Source: Lachnospiraceae bacterium UBA4631 (GTDB lineage: Bacteria > Bacillota > Clostridia > Lachnospirales > Lachnospiraceae). Taken from it: DNA of 64,000 bases. A program made the position numbers and the translations under genes. The stretch covers positions 84,956 to 148,955 of the forward strand of contig DHMX01000015.1 of the NCBI GenBank assembly GCA_002406015.1, written 5' to 3'. The notes under the pieces were generated by a model. The model was given only the letters and a program-made list of their open reading frames with translations, was not told where the DNA came from and made no database searches. Positions 26,272 to 34,979 of the stretch are shown one piece after another; position 1 is the first letter of the stretch, and each line of letters opens with the position of its first letter.

Positions 26272-28344
26272 GTGAAAGGGAAGCGAGAGGAAACGGTGTC
26301 GCAGCAGAATGCGGCACCGGAAAAAACCAAGAAAAACGGACCGATAGCAATGATACGAAAGGGCTTGGAGCAGATAAATGTCCGCCCAATTCCGACCATT
26401 GTAATCCTGTCCGTATTGATAACATTGATAAATGAGCTGCTGACCCGGCGTTCGTTGGGAGGTACATTTGGGTTTGTTGTGCATCATCCATGGATGTTTC
26501 TGTTAAATGTATGGATGGTATTTGCAACTTTGACAATACCGTTGGTATTTCGCAGACGGATGACAGGCGTATTATTGATTAGCCTGCTCTGGCTGATTCT
26601 CGGTATCTGTAACTACGTTGTTCTGAGTTACCGGATTACACCGTTTTCAGCCGTTGACATTAAGCTGTTCAAATCGGTAGCCTCCATTGTTAAACAGTAT
26701 TTAAGTAATACGGAAATTGTTCTGATTGTCCTTGCATTGCTGGTAATACTGGTGGGAGCCGTTGTCATGTGGTTCCGGGTGCCGAAGATTGAAGGAAAAT
26801 TCCACCGCTGGGCATATTTCCTTTTAATGCTGGCTGCATTTGGCAGTGCATACGGTTTCAACGCATGGGGCGTTTACACGAAACGGATACCGTCGGATTT
26901 AGGTAACATTTCCTTTGTATATGATGCGTGCGGATATGATTATTGCTTTGTCAGCAGTGTATTTGATGTCGGAATCGGAAAGCCGAGAAATTATTCCGAG
27001 GAAACCATGCGTGCCATCCGGGAAGGGCTTGGCGGTACGAAAAGCGGTATGATTACCACAAGACCGAATATCATCATTGTGCAATTGGAATCTGTATATG
27101 ACATTAATAACATGAAGAACTATACATTTTCCGAAAATCCGCTGCCGAACCTGACACGGTTATCCGAGGAATACAGCAGTGGCTATGTAACCGTTCCGTC
27201 TATCGGAGCCGGTACGGCAAATACGGAATTTGAAACCATTTCGGGTATGAGTCTGGATTATTTCGGCTTCTGTGAATACCCATATAAAACGATTTTGAAA
27301 AAGACCACCTGTGAAAGCCTTTGCTACGATTTGGAGGAGCTTGGTTATACCAGTACGGCAATTCACAATAATCGCGGTAACTTCTACAGCCGGAACAGCG
27401 TATTTAAGAAGCTGGGCTTTGAACGGTTCGATTCCTTGGAGTACATGAATAATCTGGAATACAATCAATTGGATTGGGTAGACGATTCGGTATTGACCGG
27501 GGAGATTGTAAAAGCAATCGAATCTACCGATACACCTGATTTTGTTTATACGATTACGGTTGCTTCGCATGGGGCTTATCCGGCTGAAGGACCGGAGGAG
27601 ACTCCGCGGATTACCATGCAGGGCGAGCCGGACGAGGAGCGGGCAAATAAATTTACATATTACGCGAATGAATTGTATAAGACCGATGAATTTGTGGGAG
27701 AATTGGTAGAGGAGCTGTCAAAGAGTGATGAGCGTTGTATCGTATTCTTCTTTGGTGACCACCTGCCGACGCTGGATATTACAGATGAGGAACTGACCGG
27801 ACAGAATACCTTCCAGACTTCGTATGTGATGTGGGACAATTTCGGTCTGGCAAAACAGGACAGAGATTTGTATTCCTTCCAGACCACTTCCTATATTATG
27901 GAGCGGTTGGGCTATAATAACGGTATTTTAACGAAATTCCATCAGGAATGCCGGAATGATGCCGACTATTCGGAAAAGCTGGAGCTGCTGGAATACGATA
28001 TGCTGTATGGAGAGCGTTATGTATACAATCAGGTAAATCCGTTTGATGCAACGGACATGACAATGGGAATTGACCCGATTACCATTACAACAGTATGGGA
28101 ACGAAACGGCAATGTCTATGTCATGGGTGAGAACTTTACGGATTCCAGTTATGTATTTGTAAACGGAGATAAAAAGGCAACCATCCATGAAGGAAGGTAT
28201 CTGGTTGTAAAGGATTTCGAGCTGGAAGACGGAGACCGGATACGGGTACGCCAGCTGGCAGCCGGAAAATCCAAAATAGGAAAGACGCAGGAGTATATTT
28301 ATCAGGCAACCCCATTGGAAGAAATAGACAAGATTCCGGATTAG
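26272..28344 (+). CDS. LTA synthase-family membrane sulfatase
   Basis: A 690-residue protein. About five membrane helices in residues 40-215 are followed by an extracellular alkaline-phosphatase-like domain: PNIIIVQLES (metal ligand Glu), the catalytic threonine at about T315 in GAGTANTEFE, IHNNRGNFYSRNSVFKKLGF and FFFGDHLPTL. LtaS-type enzymes transfer glycerol phosphate from phosphatidylglycerol. A C-terminal extension of about 90 residues looks like an Ig/IPT-type beta domain (ITITTVWERNGNVYVMGENF). GTG start with AAGGAG at 9 nt. Whether it makes lipoteichoic acid or decorates another polymer is unknown. Confidence 0.88.
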   Translation: MKGKREETVSQQNAAPEKTKKNGPIAMIRKGLEQINVRPIPTIVILSVLITLINELLTRRSLGGTFGFVVHHPWMFLLNVWMVFATLTIPLVFRRRMTGVLLISLLWLILGICNYVVLSYRITPFSAVDIKLFKSVASIVKQYLSNTEIVLIVLALLVILVGAVVMWFRVPKIEGKFHRWAYFLLMLAAFGSAYGFNAWGVYTKRIPSDLGNISFVYDACGYDYCFVSSVFDVGIGKPRNYSEETMRAIREGLGGTKSGMITTRPNIIIVQLESVYDINNMKNYTFSENPLPNLTRLSEEYSSGYVTVPSIGAGTANTEFETISGMSLDYFGFCEYPYKTILKKTTCESLCYDLEELGYTSTAIHNNRGNFYSRNSVFKKLGFERFDSLEYMNNLEYNQLDWVDDSVLTGEIVKAIESTDTPDFVYTITVASHGAYPAEGPEETPRITMQGEPDEERANKFTYYANELYKTDEFVGELVEELSKSDERCIVFFFGDHLPTLDITDEELTGQNTFQTSYVMWDNFGLAKQDRDLYSFQTTSYIMERLGYNNGILTKFHQECRNDADYSEKLELLEYDMLYGERYVYNQVNPFDATDMTMGIDPITITTVWERNGNVYVMGENFTDSSYVFVNGDKKATIHEGRYLVVKDFELEDGDRIRVRQLAAGKSKIGKTQEYIYQATPLEEIDKIPD

Positions 28345-28347
28345 GTA

Positions 28348-28376
28348 TTGTAGAAATTAGTGGTTTCTGGTAAAAT
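28348..28376 (+). promoter_or_regulatory. candidate glgP promoter
   Basis: TTGTAG (28348-28353), 17 nt and TAAAAT (28371-28376), about 57 nt before glgP. Confidence 0.5.
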
Positions 28377-28432
28377 AGGAATGTGTTTTTTGTAGGTGAA
28401 CAGAAGATCATGCTAAGGAGGCAATAAGGGGA

Positions 28433-30889
28433 ATGAAGAAGAAAGTCGATTTTGATAAGGAAGGCTTCAAGAAAGAGGTCATTAATAATGTGAAAACATT
28501 ATACCGTAAGACGATTGATGAAGCAACTCAGCAGCAGGTATTTCAGGCAGTTGCATATGCAATAAAGGATGACATTATTGATCGTTGGATTGCAACACAT
28601 AAGGAATATGAGAAGCAGAATGTAAAGACTGTATATTATCTGTCCATGGAATTTCTGATGGGTAGAGCATTAGGTAACAATCTGATTAATCTGACCTTTT
28701 ATGATGAAATAAAGGAAGCACTGGAAGAATTAGGATTTGATTTGAACGTAATCGAAGATCAGGAACCGGATGCCGCTCTTGGTAACGGTGGTCTGGGCCG
28801 TCTGGCAGCCTGCTTCTTAGATTCTCTGGCAACATTGGGCTATCCTGCATATGGCTGTGGTATCCGTTATCGTTACGGTATGTTTAAGCAGGCAATTGTA
28901 GACGGTTATCAGGTAGAGAAGCCGGATGACTGGTTAAAGGATGGCAATCCGTTTGAAGTACGTCGTTCAGAATATGCATGCGAGGTAAAATTCGGCGGTT
29001 ATGTACGGGTAGAGAATCGTAACGGACGTAATTACTTTATTCAGGACGGTTATCAGGCAATTCGTGCAGTACCGTATGACCTTCCGGTAATCGGCTATGG
29101 CAATAACGTAGTAAATACATTAAGAATCTGGGATGCAGAAGCAATTCAGGATTTCAATCTGGATTCCTTTGATAAGGGTGAATACCAGAAGGCTGTTGAG
29201 CAGCAGAATCTGGCAAGAACCATTGTAGAGGTATTGTATCCGAATGATAACCACTATGCAGGTAAGGAATTAAGATTAAAGCAGCAGTATTTCTTCATTT
29301 CTGCATCTATCCAGACTGCAATTAAGAAGTTCAAAGAGAATAACAGTGACTTACATGATATTCCAAAGAAGCTGGTATTCCAGTTAAATGATACACATCC
29401 AACCGTTACCGTTGCAGAATTAATGCGTATCTTAATGGATGAAGAAGGCATGGAATGGGATGACGCATGGGAGATTACCACACATACCTGTGCATATACC
29501 AATCATACCATCATGGCAGAAGCATTGGAGAAATGGCCGATTGAGCTGTTCTCAAGACTGCTTCCTCGTGTATATCAGATTATTGAAGAGATTAACCGTC
29601 GTTATGTAGCTGAGATTGAGGCTAAATATCCGGGTGACCAGTCTAAGGTTAAGAATATGGCAATCCTGTATGACGGTCAGGTAAAGATGGCACATCTGGC
29701 AATCGCAGGCTCCTTCTCCGTTAACGGTGTAGCACAGCTTCATACAGAGATTCTGGAGAAGAGAGAGTTGAAGGACTTCTACGAAATGCGTCCGGAGCAG
29801 TTCAATAATAAGACAAACGGTATTACCCAGAGAAGATTCTTGCTTCATGGTAATCCATTGCTTGCAAACTGGGTAACAGACAAGATTGGTGATGAGTGGA
29901 TTACAGATTTGAGCCAGATTAGCAAGCTGAAGGTATATACCGATGATGTAAAATGTCAGCAGGAATTTATGAACATTAAGTATCAGAACAAGATTCGTCT
30001 GGCTAACTATATCAAGGAGCATAACGGTATAGATGTAGACCCGCGTTCTATCTTTGACGTTCAGGTAAAGCGTCTGCATGAATACAAGAGACAGTTGTTG
30101 AATATTCTGCACGTTATGTACCTGTATAATGAGTTAAAGACCAATCCGGGTATGGATATGGTTCCTAGAACCTTTATCTTTGGTGCAAAGGCAGCAGCAG
30201 GCTACAAGCGGGCAAAATTAACCATTAAGCTGATTAACTCCGTTGCAGATGTAATTAACAATGATGAATCCATTAACGGTAAGATTAAGGTTGTATTTAT
30301 TGAAAATTACCGGGTATCCAATGCAGAAATCATCTTTGCGGCAGCCGATGTCAGCGAGCAGATTTCAACCGCATCCAGAGAGGCATCCGGTACCGGTAAC
30401 ATGAAGTTCATGTTGAACGGTGCATTAACCTTAGGAACCATGGATGGTGCAAATGTAGAAATCGTAGAAGAGGTTGGCATTGAAAATGCATTTATCTTCG
30501 GTATGTCTGCAGACGAGGTTATGAAGTACGAGCGTGAGGGTGGCTATAACCCAATGGATATTTACAATAATAATCAGGCAGTTCGTACCGTATTGACCCA
30601 GTTAATTAACGGCTTTTACGCACCGGATGATCCGGAACGCTTCCGCGAATTATATGATGCTTTAACAAAGGAAGATATTTACTTCATTTTGAAGGACTTC
30701 GATTCCTATGCAGATGCACATAAGCGTGTAGATGCTGCATACCGGAATGAGGCTGCTTGGGCGAAGTCAGCAATGCTGAATACCGCATGTTCCGGTAAGT
30801 TCTCATCCGACAGAACCATTCAGGAATATGTAGATGACATCTGGAAGCTGAAGCCGGTAACTGTAAAGCTTCCTGAAGCAGCAAAGTAA
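28433..30889 (+). CDS. glgP: glycogen/starch/alpha-glucan phosphorylase
   Basis: An 818-residue GT35 enzyme of full family length. It contains YYLSMEFLMGRALGNN, ALGNGGLGRLAACFLDS, QLNDTHPT, the PLP-site motif EASGTGNMKFMLNGALTLGTMDGANVE (PLP lysine at about K658) and VKRLHEYKRQLLN. It releases glucose 1-phosphate from storage glucan. It is transcribed alone between a candidate promoter and a terminator and complements malQ. Confidence 0.98.
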   Translation: MKKKVDFDKEGFKKEVINNVKTLYRKTIDEATQQQVFQAVAYAIKDDIIDRWIATHKEYEKQNVKTVYYLSMEFLMGRALGNNLINLTFYDEIKEALEELGFDLNVIEDQEPDAALGNGGLGRLAACFLDSLATLGYPAYGCGIRYRYGMFKQAIVDGYQVEKPDDWLKDGNPFEVRRSEYACEVKFGGYVRVENRNGRNYFIQDGYQAIRAVPYDLPVIGYGNNVVNTLRIWDAEAIQDFNLDSFDKGEYQKAVEQQNLARTIVEVLYPNDNHYAGKELRLKQQYFFISASIQTAIKKFKENNSDLHDIPKKLVFQLNDTHPTVTVAELMRILMDEEGMEWDDAWEITTHTCAYTNHTIMAEALEKWPIELFSRLLPRVYQIIEEINRRYVAEIEAKYPGDQSKVKNMAILYDGQVKMAHLAIAGSFSVNGVAQLHTEILEKRELKDFYEMRPEQFNNKTNGITQRRFLLHGNPLLANWVTDKIGDEWITDLSQISKLKVYTDDVKCQQEFMNIKYQNKIRLANYIKEHNGIDVDPRSIFDVQVKRLHEYKRQLLNILHVMYLYNELKTNPGMDMVPRTFIFGAKAAAGYKRAKLTIKLINSVADVINNDESINGKIKVVFIENYRVSNAEIIFAAADVSEQISTASREASGTGNMKFMLNGALTLGTMDGANVEIVEEVGIENAFIFGMSADEVMKYEREGGYNPMDIYNNNQAVRTVLTQLINGFYAPDDPERFRELYDALTKEDIYFILKDFDSYADAHKRVDAAYRNEAAWAKSAMLNTACSGKFSSDRTIQEYVDDIWKLKPVTVKLPEAAK

Positions 30890-30929
30890 GAATTGCAATA
30901 TAAGCATAAAATAATATAGTAATACAAAC

Positions 30930-30970
30930 CAAAGGGTGCCTGTTCTCGGTAAGAGAGCAGGCACCCTTTG
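30930..30970 (+). terminator. intrinsic terminator after glgP
   Basis: CAAAGGGTGCCTG pairs with CAGGCACCCTTTG. The stem is strong, but the downstream U tract is only CTTTG. Confidence 0.75.
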
Positions 30971-31016
30971 CATAAACCTCCGAACCGGAGAATAGACTAT
31001 AGGTAGGAGGTTGGAC

Positions 31017-31898
31017 ATGAGAGAAAAAGGAACGATTTTGTTTGCGTTATTGATAGTAGCAATTATGATACCGTATCTGGGAACGGTTGTGGTGACGGGA
31101 ACAATCGGAACCGAGCTGACAACGGTTGAGACATTGGATACCGGACGCAGCATAGCATTAGAAAAAGACGGTCAGTATCTGGTTATGGATGTTGAAGAAT
31201 ATCTGAAAGGAACACTTCCTACGGTAATAGAAGGAACTGAAAATGAAGAAATGTGGAAAACGGTTGCCGTTGTGGAACGCACGAATCTATATAAAAAAAT
31301 GTCGGATTTAACACAGCTTGAGGCTGCGGATTTAGAACTGGAATATTTAAGTGAGGAGGAGGTCCGCGAGCTTTGGGGGGAGCGGAACTATAAGAAATAT
31401 CAAAAGGCATTAGAAAAAGCAATCATCGAAACTGCCGGAATAACCCTGCAATATGACGGAAGCTGTATTGATGCCTTGTATCATAAGGTCAGTGTAGGCA
31501 TGACTGCCAGTGCAGAAGAATTATACGGAGAAGCCGTTCCGTATCTGGTGTCGGTTGCCAGCAGTCAGGATGTAGAATCAAAGGATTACATGAATATCGT
31601 AGAAATTCCAAAGGGAGAACCGGAAGTATTAGAGGTGACAGAAAGTACGGAGCATGGATATGTGAAATCGGTGCTTTGTGACGGTGAAACCTTAAGCGGA
31701 GAGGAAGCAAGAGAACGGTTTGGACTTAGCTCCCTGAATTTTTATATTGAAGACATGGGCGACCGGTTTCGCATTGTCTGTCTGGGAAAGGGACATGGAA
31801 TGGGTCTGAGTCTGTACGGAGCAAACAAGCTGGCGGAGGAAGGACGCAATTATGAAGAAATTCTGTTATATTACTATCCGGGCTGTCAGTTGGATTGA
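31017..31898 (+). CDS. SpoIID/LytB-domain protein
   Basis: A 293-residue protein. An N-terminal membrane helix (about 5-27) is followed by a SpoIID domain beginning MDVEEYLKGTLP and ending GKGHGMGLSLYGANKLAEEG with ILLYYYPG. SpoIID is the mother-cell lytic transglycosylase that drives forespore engulfment. By ungapped reading, the position of the catalytic Glu in canonical VAAEMP motifs is V70 (TLPTVIEG), with a Glu two residues later, so activity is uncertain. AGGAGG abuts a TTG at 31011; the ATG at 31017 has correct 6-nt spacing. The SpoIIQ-like gene two genes on supports an engulfment-zipper role. Confidence 0.82.
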   Translation: MREKGTILFALLIVAIMIPYLGTVVVTGTIGTELTTVETLDTGRSIALEKDGQYLVMDVEEYLKGTLPTVIEGTENEEMWKTVAVVERTNLYKKMSDLTQLEAADLELEYLSEEEVRELWGERNYKKYQKALEKAIIETAGITLQYDGSCIDALYHKVSVGMTASAEELYGEAVPYLVSVASSQDVESKDYMNIVEIPKGEPEVLEVTESTEHGYVKSVLCDGETLSGEEARERFGLSSLNFYIEDMGDRFRIVCLGKGHGMGLSLYGANKLAEEGRNYEEILLYYYPGCQLD

Positions 31899-31977
31899 TT
31901 TTTGATGATACAGATGCTATAATAAATCAACTGTCGAAAAAAATAAGAAAACAAGCGGATAAATGCAGGAATATACA

Positions 31978-33513
31978 ATGAAGAACCAAAAAAGGAAAGA
32001 TAATAAAAAAAGAAATATCGGACTGTCGATACTCCTGACAGTGCTTTGCTTAAGTGCCATCGGAACGCTTGCTTATGTATATAACAGCAAGGGGGAGGCT
32101 CCCGGTGAAACGGTGCAGACAGCAGATAACAGTAATTCCGATGCGGATACAAAGGATGCTGCATTAACAGCAGGAAATACAAATCAGCCCCAGCATAATA
32201 TAGATAATCGGACCGGAATGGCGGGAGAAGCGTTAAAGGATTTGGAGGACTATTCGGAGGCACCGGCAGACAACGGACAGCCTTATTACGTCAAGGTAAA
32301 CCGCCAGCAGAATGTAGTTACGGTCTATGCACTGGATTCGGACGGCTATTATACCAAGCCGGTAAAGGCAATGGTATGTTCTGTAGGAAAGGATGACGGA
32401 ACCCCGACCGGAACCTATGAAACGAGTGACAAGCATACGTGGTGCTCCTTGGTAGGTGGGGTATACGGTCAATATGCATACCGGATTGACGGACAGATTA
32501 TGTTTCATTCTGTTCCGTATTTTTCCATGAATAAAGGAGATTTGGAAACCGAAGAATATAATAAGCTGGGAGAAGCGGCATCCTTAGGCTGTATCCGGTT
32601 AGCGGTAGCAGATGCAAAATGGATATACGATAACTGTCCATCCGGAACTCTGGTAACTATCTATGACAGCCCATATGAGGGACCGCTGGGAAAGCCTGTG
32701 GCAGAGATATTAGATACAGAGGATATACGTTCCAAATGGGACCCGACAGACCCGGATACAGAAAATCCATGGATAGATGGCAGCCTGCGGATTCTGGGAG
32801 CCGGAGACCGTCAGCTTGAACGTGGCTGTACCTATCAACTGACCTGCGGCGTACTGGCACTGGATGGCGAAGGAAATGATATTACAGACAGGCTGCAAAC
32901 GGAAGGAACGGTAGATGCATCTACTGTTGGTGAATATACCGTTACATATCGGATTCGGGATGACGAGGGAAATCAGGAAAGCCGTACCGGAATACTGCGT
33001 GTTGTGGATACCATAGCACCGGAGCTTCAATTAAAGAAAAAGGTTCTGGAAATGAACCGGGCAGAAGCCTCGGAAGCCAATTGTATAAAGAATATTAAGG
33101 CAGTAGTGACCGTTACGGATATGAATGATGAATTATCTTCCGATTGCCTTGATATTGATATTCACAGTCTGGAAGGGCAGAAGGCAGGCAGATTTCCGGT
33201 TTATATCACCGCAACCGATGCAGCCGGAAATGTTTCAAAGTCAGAAATGCTAACGGTAGAGCTGGACAGAATTTCTCCCGAAATTACAGAGCCGGAGCAA
33301 AAGGAATATCATGCAACATCAGAGCAGGATTTGAAGAAGCAGCTGGAAGCGGCATTTGTAATAACGGACAACTATAGCGGTGTCGATATGGTGCAATTTT
33401 CATGGGTCTGGAGTGCATCCACAGAGACATATTCCATTCTGGTTACGGCAAGAGACGGATATGGCAATGTAACCAGTCAATTTTACGATAATTACATATT
33501 TTCTTTTGAATAG
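31978..33513 (+). CDS. L,D-transpeptidase with C-terminal Ig-like domains
   Basis: A 511-residue protein. It has a basic cytoplasmic start, one membrane helix, and a low-complexity linker (about 40-95). A YkuD domain follows (YYVKVNRQQNVVTVYALD... FHSVPYFSMN... SLGCIRL with the catalytic Cys). Beyond it are about 230 residues of beta-rich domains in the style of DUF5011/bacterial Ig (VGEYTVTYRIRDDEGN, AGRFPVYITATDAAGNVSKSE, DNYSGVDMVQFSW). It is a paralogue of the enzyme at 2873-4033. The ATG at 31978 follows GCAGGA with 8-nt spacing, preferred over 31963. It lies between SpoIID-like and SpoIIQ-like genes. Confidence 0.88.
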   Translation: MKNQKRKDNKKRNIGLSILLTVLCLSAIGTLAYVYNSKGEAPGETVQTADNSNSDADTKDAALTAGNTNQPQHNIDNRTGMAGEALKDLEDYSEAPADNGQPYYVKVNRQQNVVTVYALDSDGYYTKPVKAMVCSVGKDDGTPTGTYETSDKHTWCSLVGGVYGQYAYRIDGQIMFHSVPYFSMNKGDLETEEYNKLGEAASLGCIRLAVADAKWIYDNCPSGTLVTIYDSPYEGPLGKPVAEILDTEDIRSKWDPTDPDTENPWIDGSLRILGAGDRQLERGCTYQLTCGVLALDGEGNDITDRLQTEGTVDASTVGEYTVTYRIRDDEGNQESRTGILRVVDTIAPELQLKKKVLEMNRAEASEANCIKNIKAVVTVTDMNDELSSDCLDIDIHSLEGQKAGRFPVYITATDAAGNVSKSEMLTVELDRISPEITEPEQKEYHATSEQDLKKQLEAAFVITDNYSGVDMVQFSWVWSASTETYSILVTARDGYGNVTSQFYDNYIFSFE

Positions 33514-33562
33514 GTGAATAATTTCATTCCCTCTGGCAACACTAGTAGCAGAGGTGATGAAA

Positions 33563-34363
33563 ATGAAAAAATCCGTAGCAGAATTTATGAAAGCAAATGG
33601 ATTCTACTTATCCTTCGGAGTTGGTGTCATTGCCCTTGTGGCAGCACTGGCTGTATACAACGTGAATACCAATCGAAAGAATCAGCAGCAGAATCAGGAA
33701 ATTAACCTGAATGACCCGGCGGTGGGAGAAATTGCTGAAGCAGATGTGACAGAAGAGGTTCAGGAAACGATTCTGGATGGTGACATGGATGTACCTATGG
33801 ATATGTGGAACACAGAAGAGACAACCGAAGCGGAAGAGGTAGCCGCCTCCGGTGAGGCAGCACAGGAAGCGGCATCGGAAGAGGATGCTACAGCCGTTAT
33901 CTCTAATCAGGCAGTATCATTTCAGCCGTTAGAGGGCTTAAGCTTTGGAGGCATGGAAGATGTCAGTATGCCGGTACTGGGCAATACCATTCTTCCATAC
34001 AGTATGGATACGACCGTCTATTTTCAGACATTAGGCACATACCGCTGCAATCCGGGCATGTTATTACAGGCACCCGAAGGAACAGAGGTGGCATCGATCT
34101 GGCATGGACAGGTGACAGACATACAGGAGACAAAGGAATACGGACAAACCGTTACCGTTAACTTGGGAAGCGGATACGTTGTAACCTACGGACAATTACA
34201 GAATGTACGTGTGGAAGTCGGCGATGAAGTGTGGAAGGATACAATTATAGGAGAAGTGAGTGCTCCAACCGCTTATTATGAGAAAGAAGGAGAGCATTTG
34301 TATCTGGCAATGACAAAGGACGGTACACCAATGAATCCGATGGAAGTATTACAAGTCGAGTAA
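33563..34363 (+). CDS. SpoIIQ-like protein with degenerate LytM/M23 domain
   Basis: A 266-residue protein. An N-terminal membrane helix (about 13-32) is followed by an acidic Glu/Ala-rich linker and a C-terminal M23 fold. The zinc ligands are missing: where M23 peptidases have HxxxD the sequence reads RCNPGMLLQAPEGTEV, and the HxH strand reads VVTYGQLQN. Loss of ligands is typical of SpoIIQ, the forespore half of the SpoIIQ-SpoIIIAH channel. In Bacillus, spoIIQ sits next to spoIID, matching this locus. GAGGTG then ATGAAA places the start at 33563 rather than at the GTG (33554) or ATG (33557). Confidence 0.8.
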   Translation: MKKSVAEFMKANGFYLSFGVGVIALVAALAVYNVNTNRKNQQQNQEINLNDPAVGEIAEADVTEEVQETILDGDMDVPMDMWNTEETTEAEEVAASGEAAQEAASEEDATAVISNQAVSFQPLEGLSFGGMEDVSMPVLGNTILPYSMDTTVYFQTLGTYRCNPGMLLQAPEGTEVASIWHGQVTDIQETKEYGQTVTVNLGSGYVVTYGQLQNVRVEVGDEVWKDTIIGEVSAPTAYYEKEGEHLYLAMTKDGTPMNPMEVLQVE

Positions 34364-34370
34364 ATAAAGC

Positions 34371-34407
34371 AACACCCTCATAGAATTTTAACTATGAGGG
34401 TGTTTTT
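34371..34407. terminator. bidirectional terminator
   Basis: AACACCCTCATAG (34371-34383) pairs with CTATGAGGGTGTT (34392-34404), then TTT. The 3' arm contains the stop codon of the convergent Fur-family gene. Confidence 0.9.
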
Positions 34408-34787
34408 CTGCATCGCGGACAAGTACCGTAATAGATAAGCGAATAGCTGTGCGGAATACCTTCAAAATCCGGGGAAATACACTCCATTGGATTACAAGGC
34501 AGAGGTGCCGTTATATCATCCACCCGCCCGCAGATTTCACATAGAAAATGCGGATGAGGGGTTGTGTTGGCATCAAAATGGTCTACCTTCCCGTCACAGG
34601 AAATTCTTAAAATCGTGCCATAATCAGCTAACAGGGCAAGATTCCGATAAACGGTTCCCAGACTGATATTCGGCATGGATTCTCTAAGTGCTGTATAGAC
34701 TGCTTCCGCAGTAGGATGGTCGGTACGTGTACGCAGATAAGCAAGAATTGCATCTCTCTGGCGGCTGCGTTTTATAGTTGGCTGCAT
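34392..34787 (-). CDS. perR: Fur-family repressor, PerR-like
   Basis: A 131-residue Fur-superfamily regulator. The N-terminal winged helix includes ISLGTVYRNLALLADYG. The metal region FDANTTPHPHFLCEICGRVDDI has the D...HxH and VDD ligands arranged as in PerR, and CxxC pairs CEIC / CPRC give a structural zinc site. It is probably a peroxide- or metal-responsive repressor. No peroxidase gene is adjacent. AAAGGA precedes the ATG. Fur or Zur identity cannot be fully excluded. Confidence 0.82.
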   Translation of the reverse strand: MQPTIKRSRQRDAILAYLRTRTDHPTAEAVYTALRESMPNISLGTVYRNLALLADYGTILRISCDGKVDHFDANTTPHPHFLCEICGRVDDITAPLPCNPMECISPDFEGIPHSYSLIYYGTCPRCRKTPS

Positions 34788-34919
34788 AGGGTTCCTTTCT
34801 AAATCAATAAATTAAGATTCTGAAATCAGTAGTTATTCCTATAATTTAATGCACATTCCTATCATAAAGAAGTTTTCCTCCATTGTCAAGAAAAGCCTGC
34901 AATCTTCCATAGGAATTAA

Positions 34920-34949
34920 TTGACAAAACCGGTAAAAACTTGCTACTAT
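34920..34949 (+). promoter_or_regulatory. promoter of the GGDEF/EAL gene
   Basis: TTGACA (34920-34925), 18 nt and TACTAT (34944-34949). It overlaps the upstream part of the open frame, which supports the ATG at 34980 as the true start. Confidence 0.7.
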
Positions 34950-34979
34950 GAAACTACCAAAGAAGGGCTGAGAGGGACT

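Noticed and set aside
33563..34363. Active M23 endopeptidase
   Set aside because: The fold is present but HxxxD and HxH zinc ligands are replaced, so I call it SpoIIQ-like.
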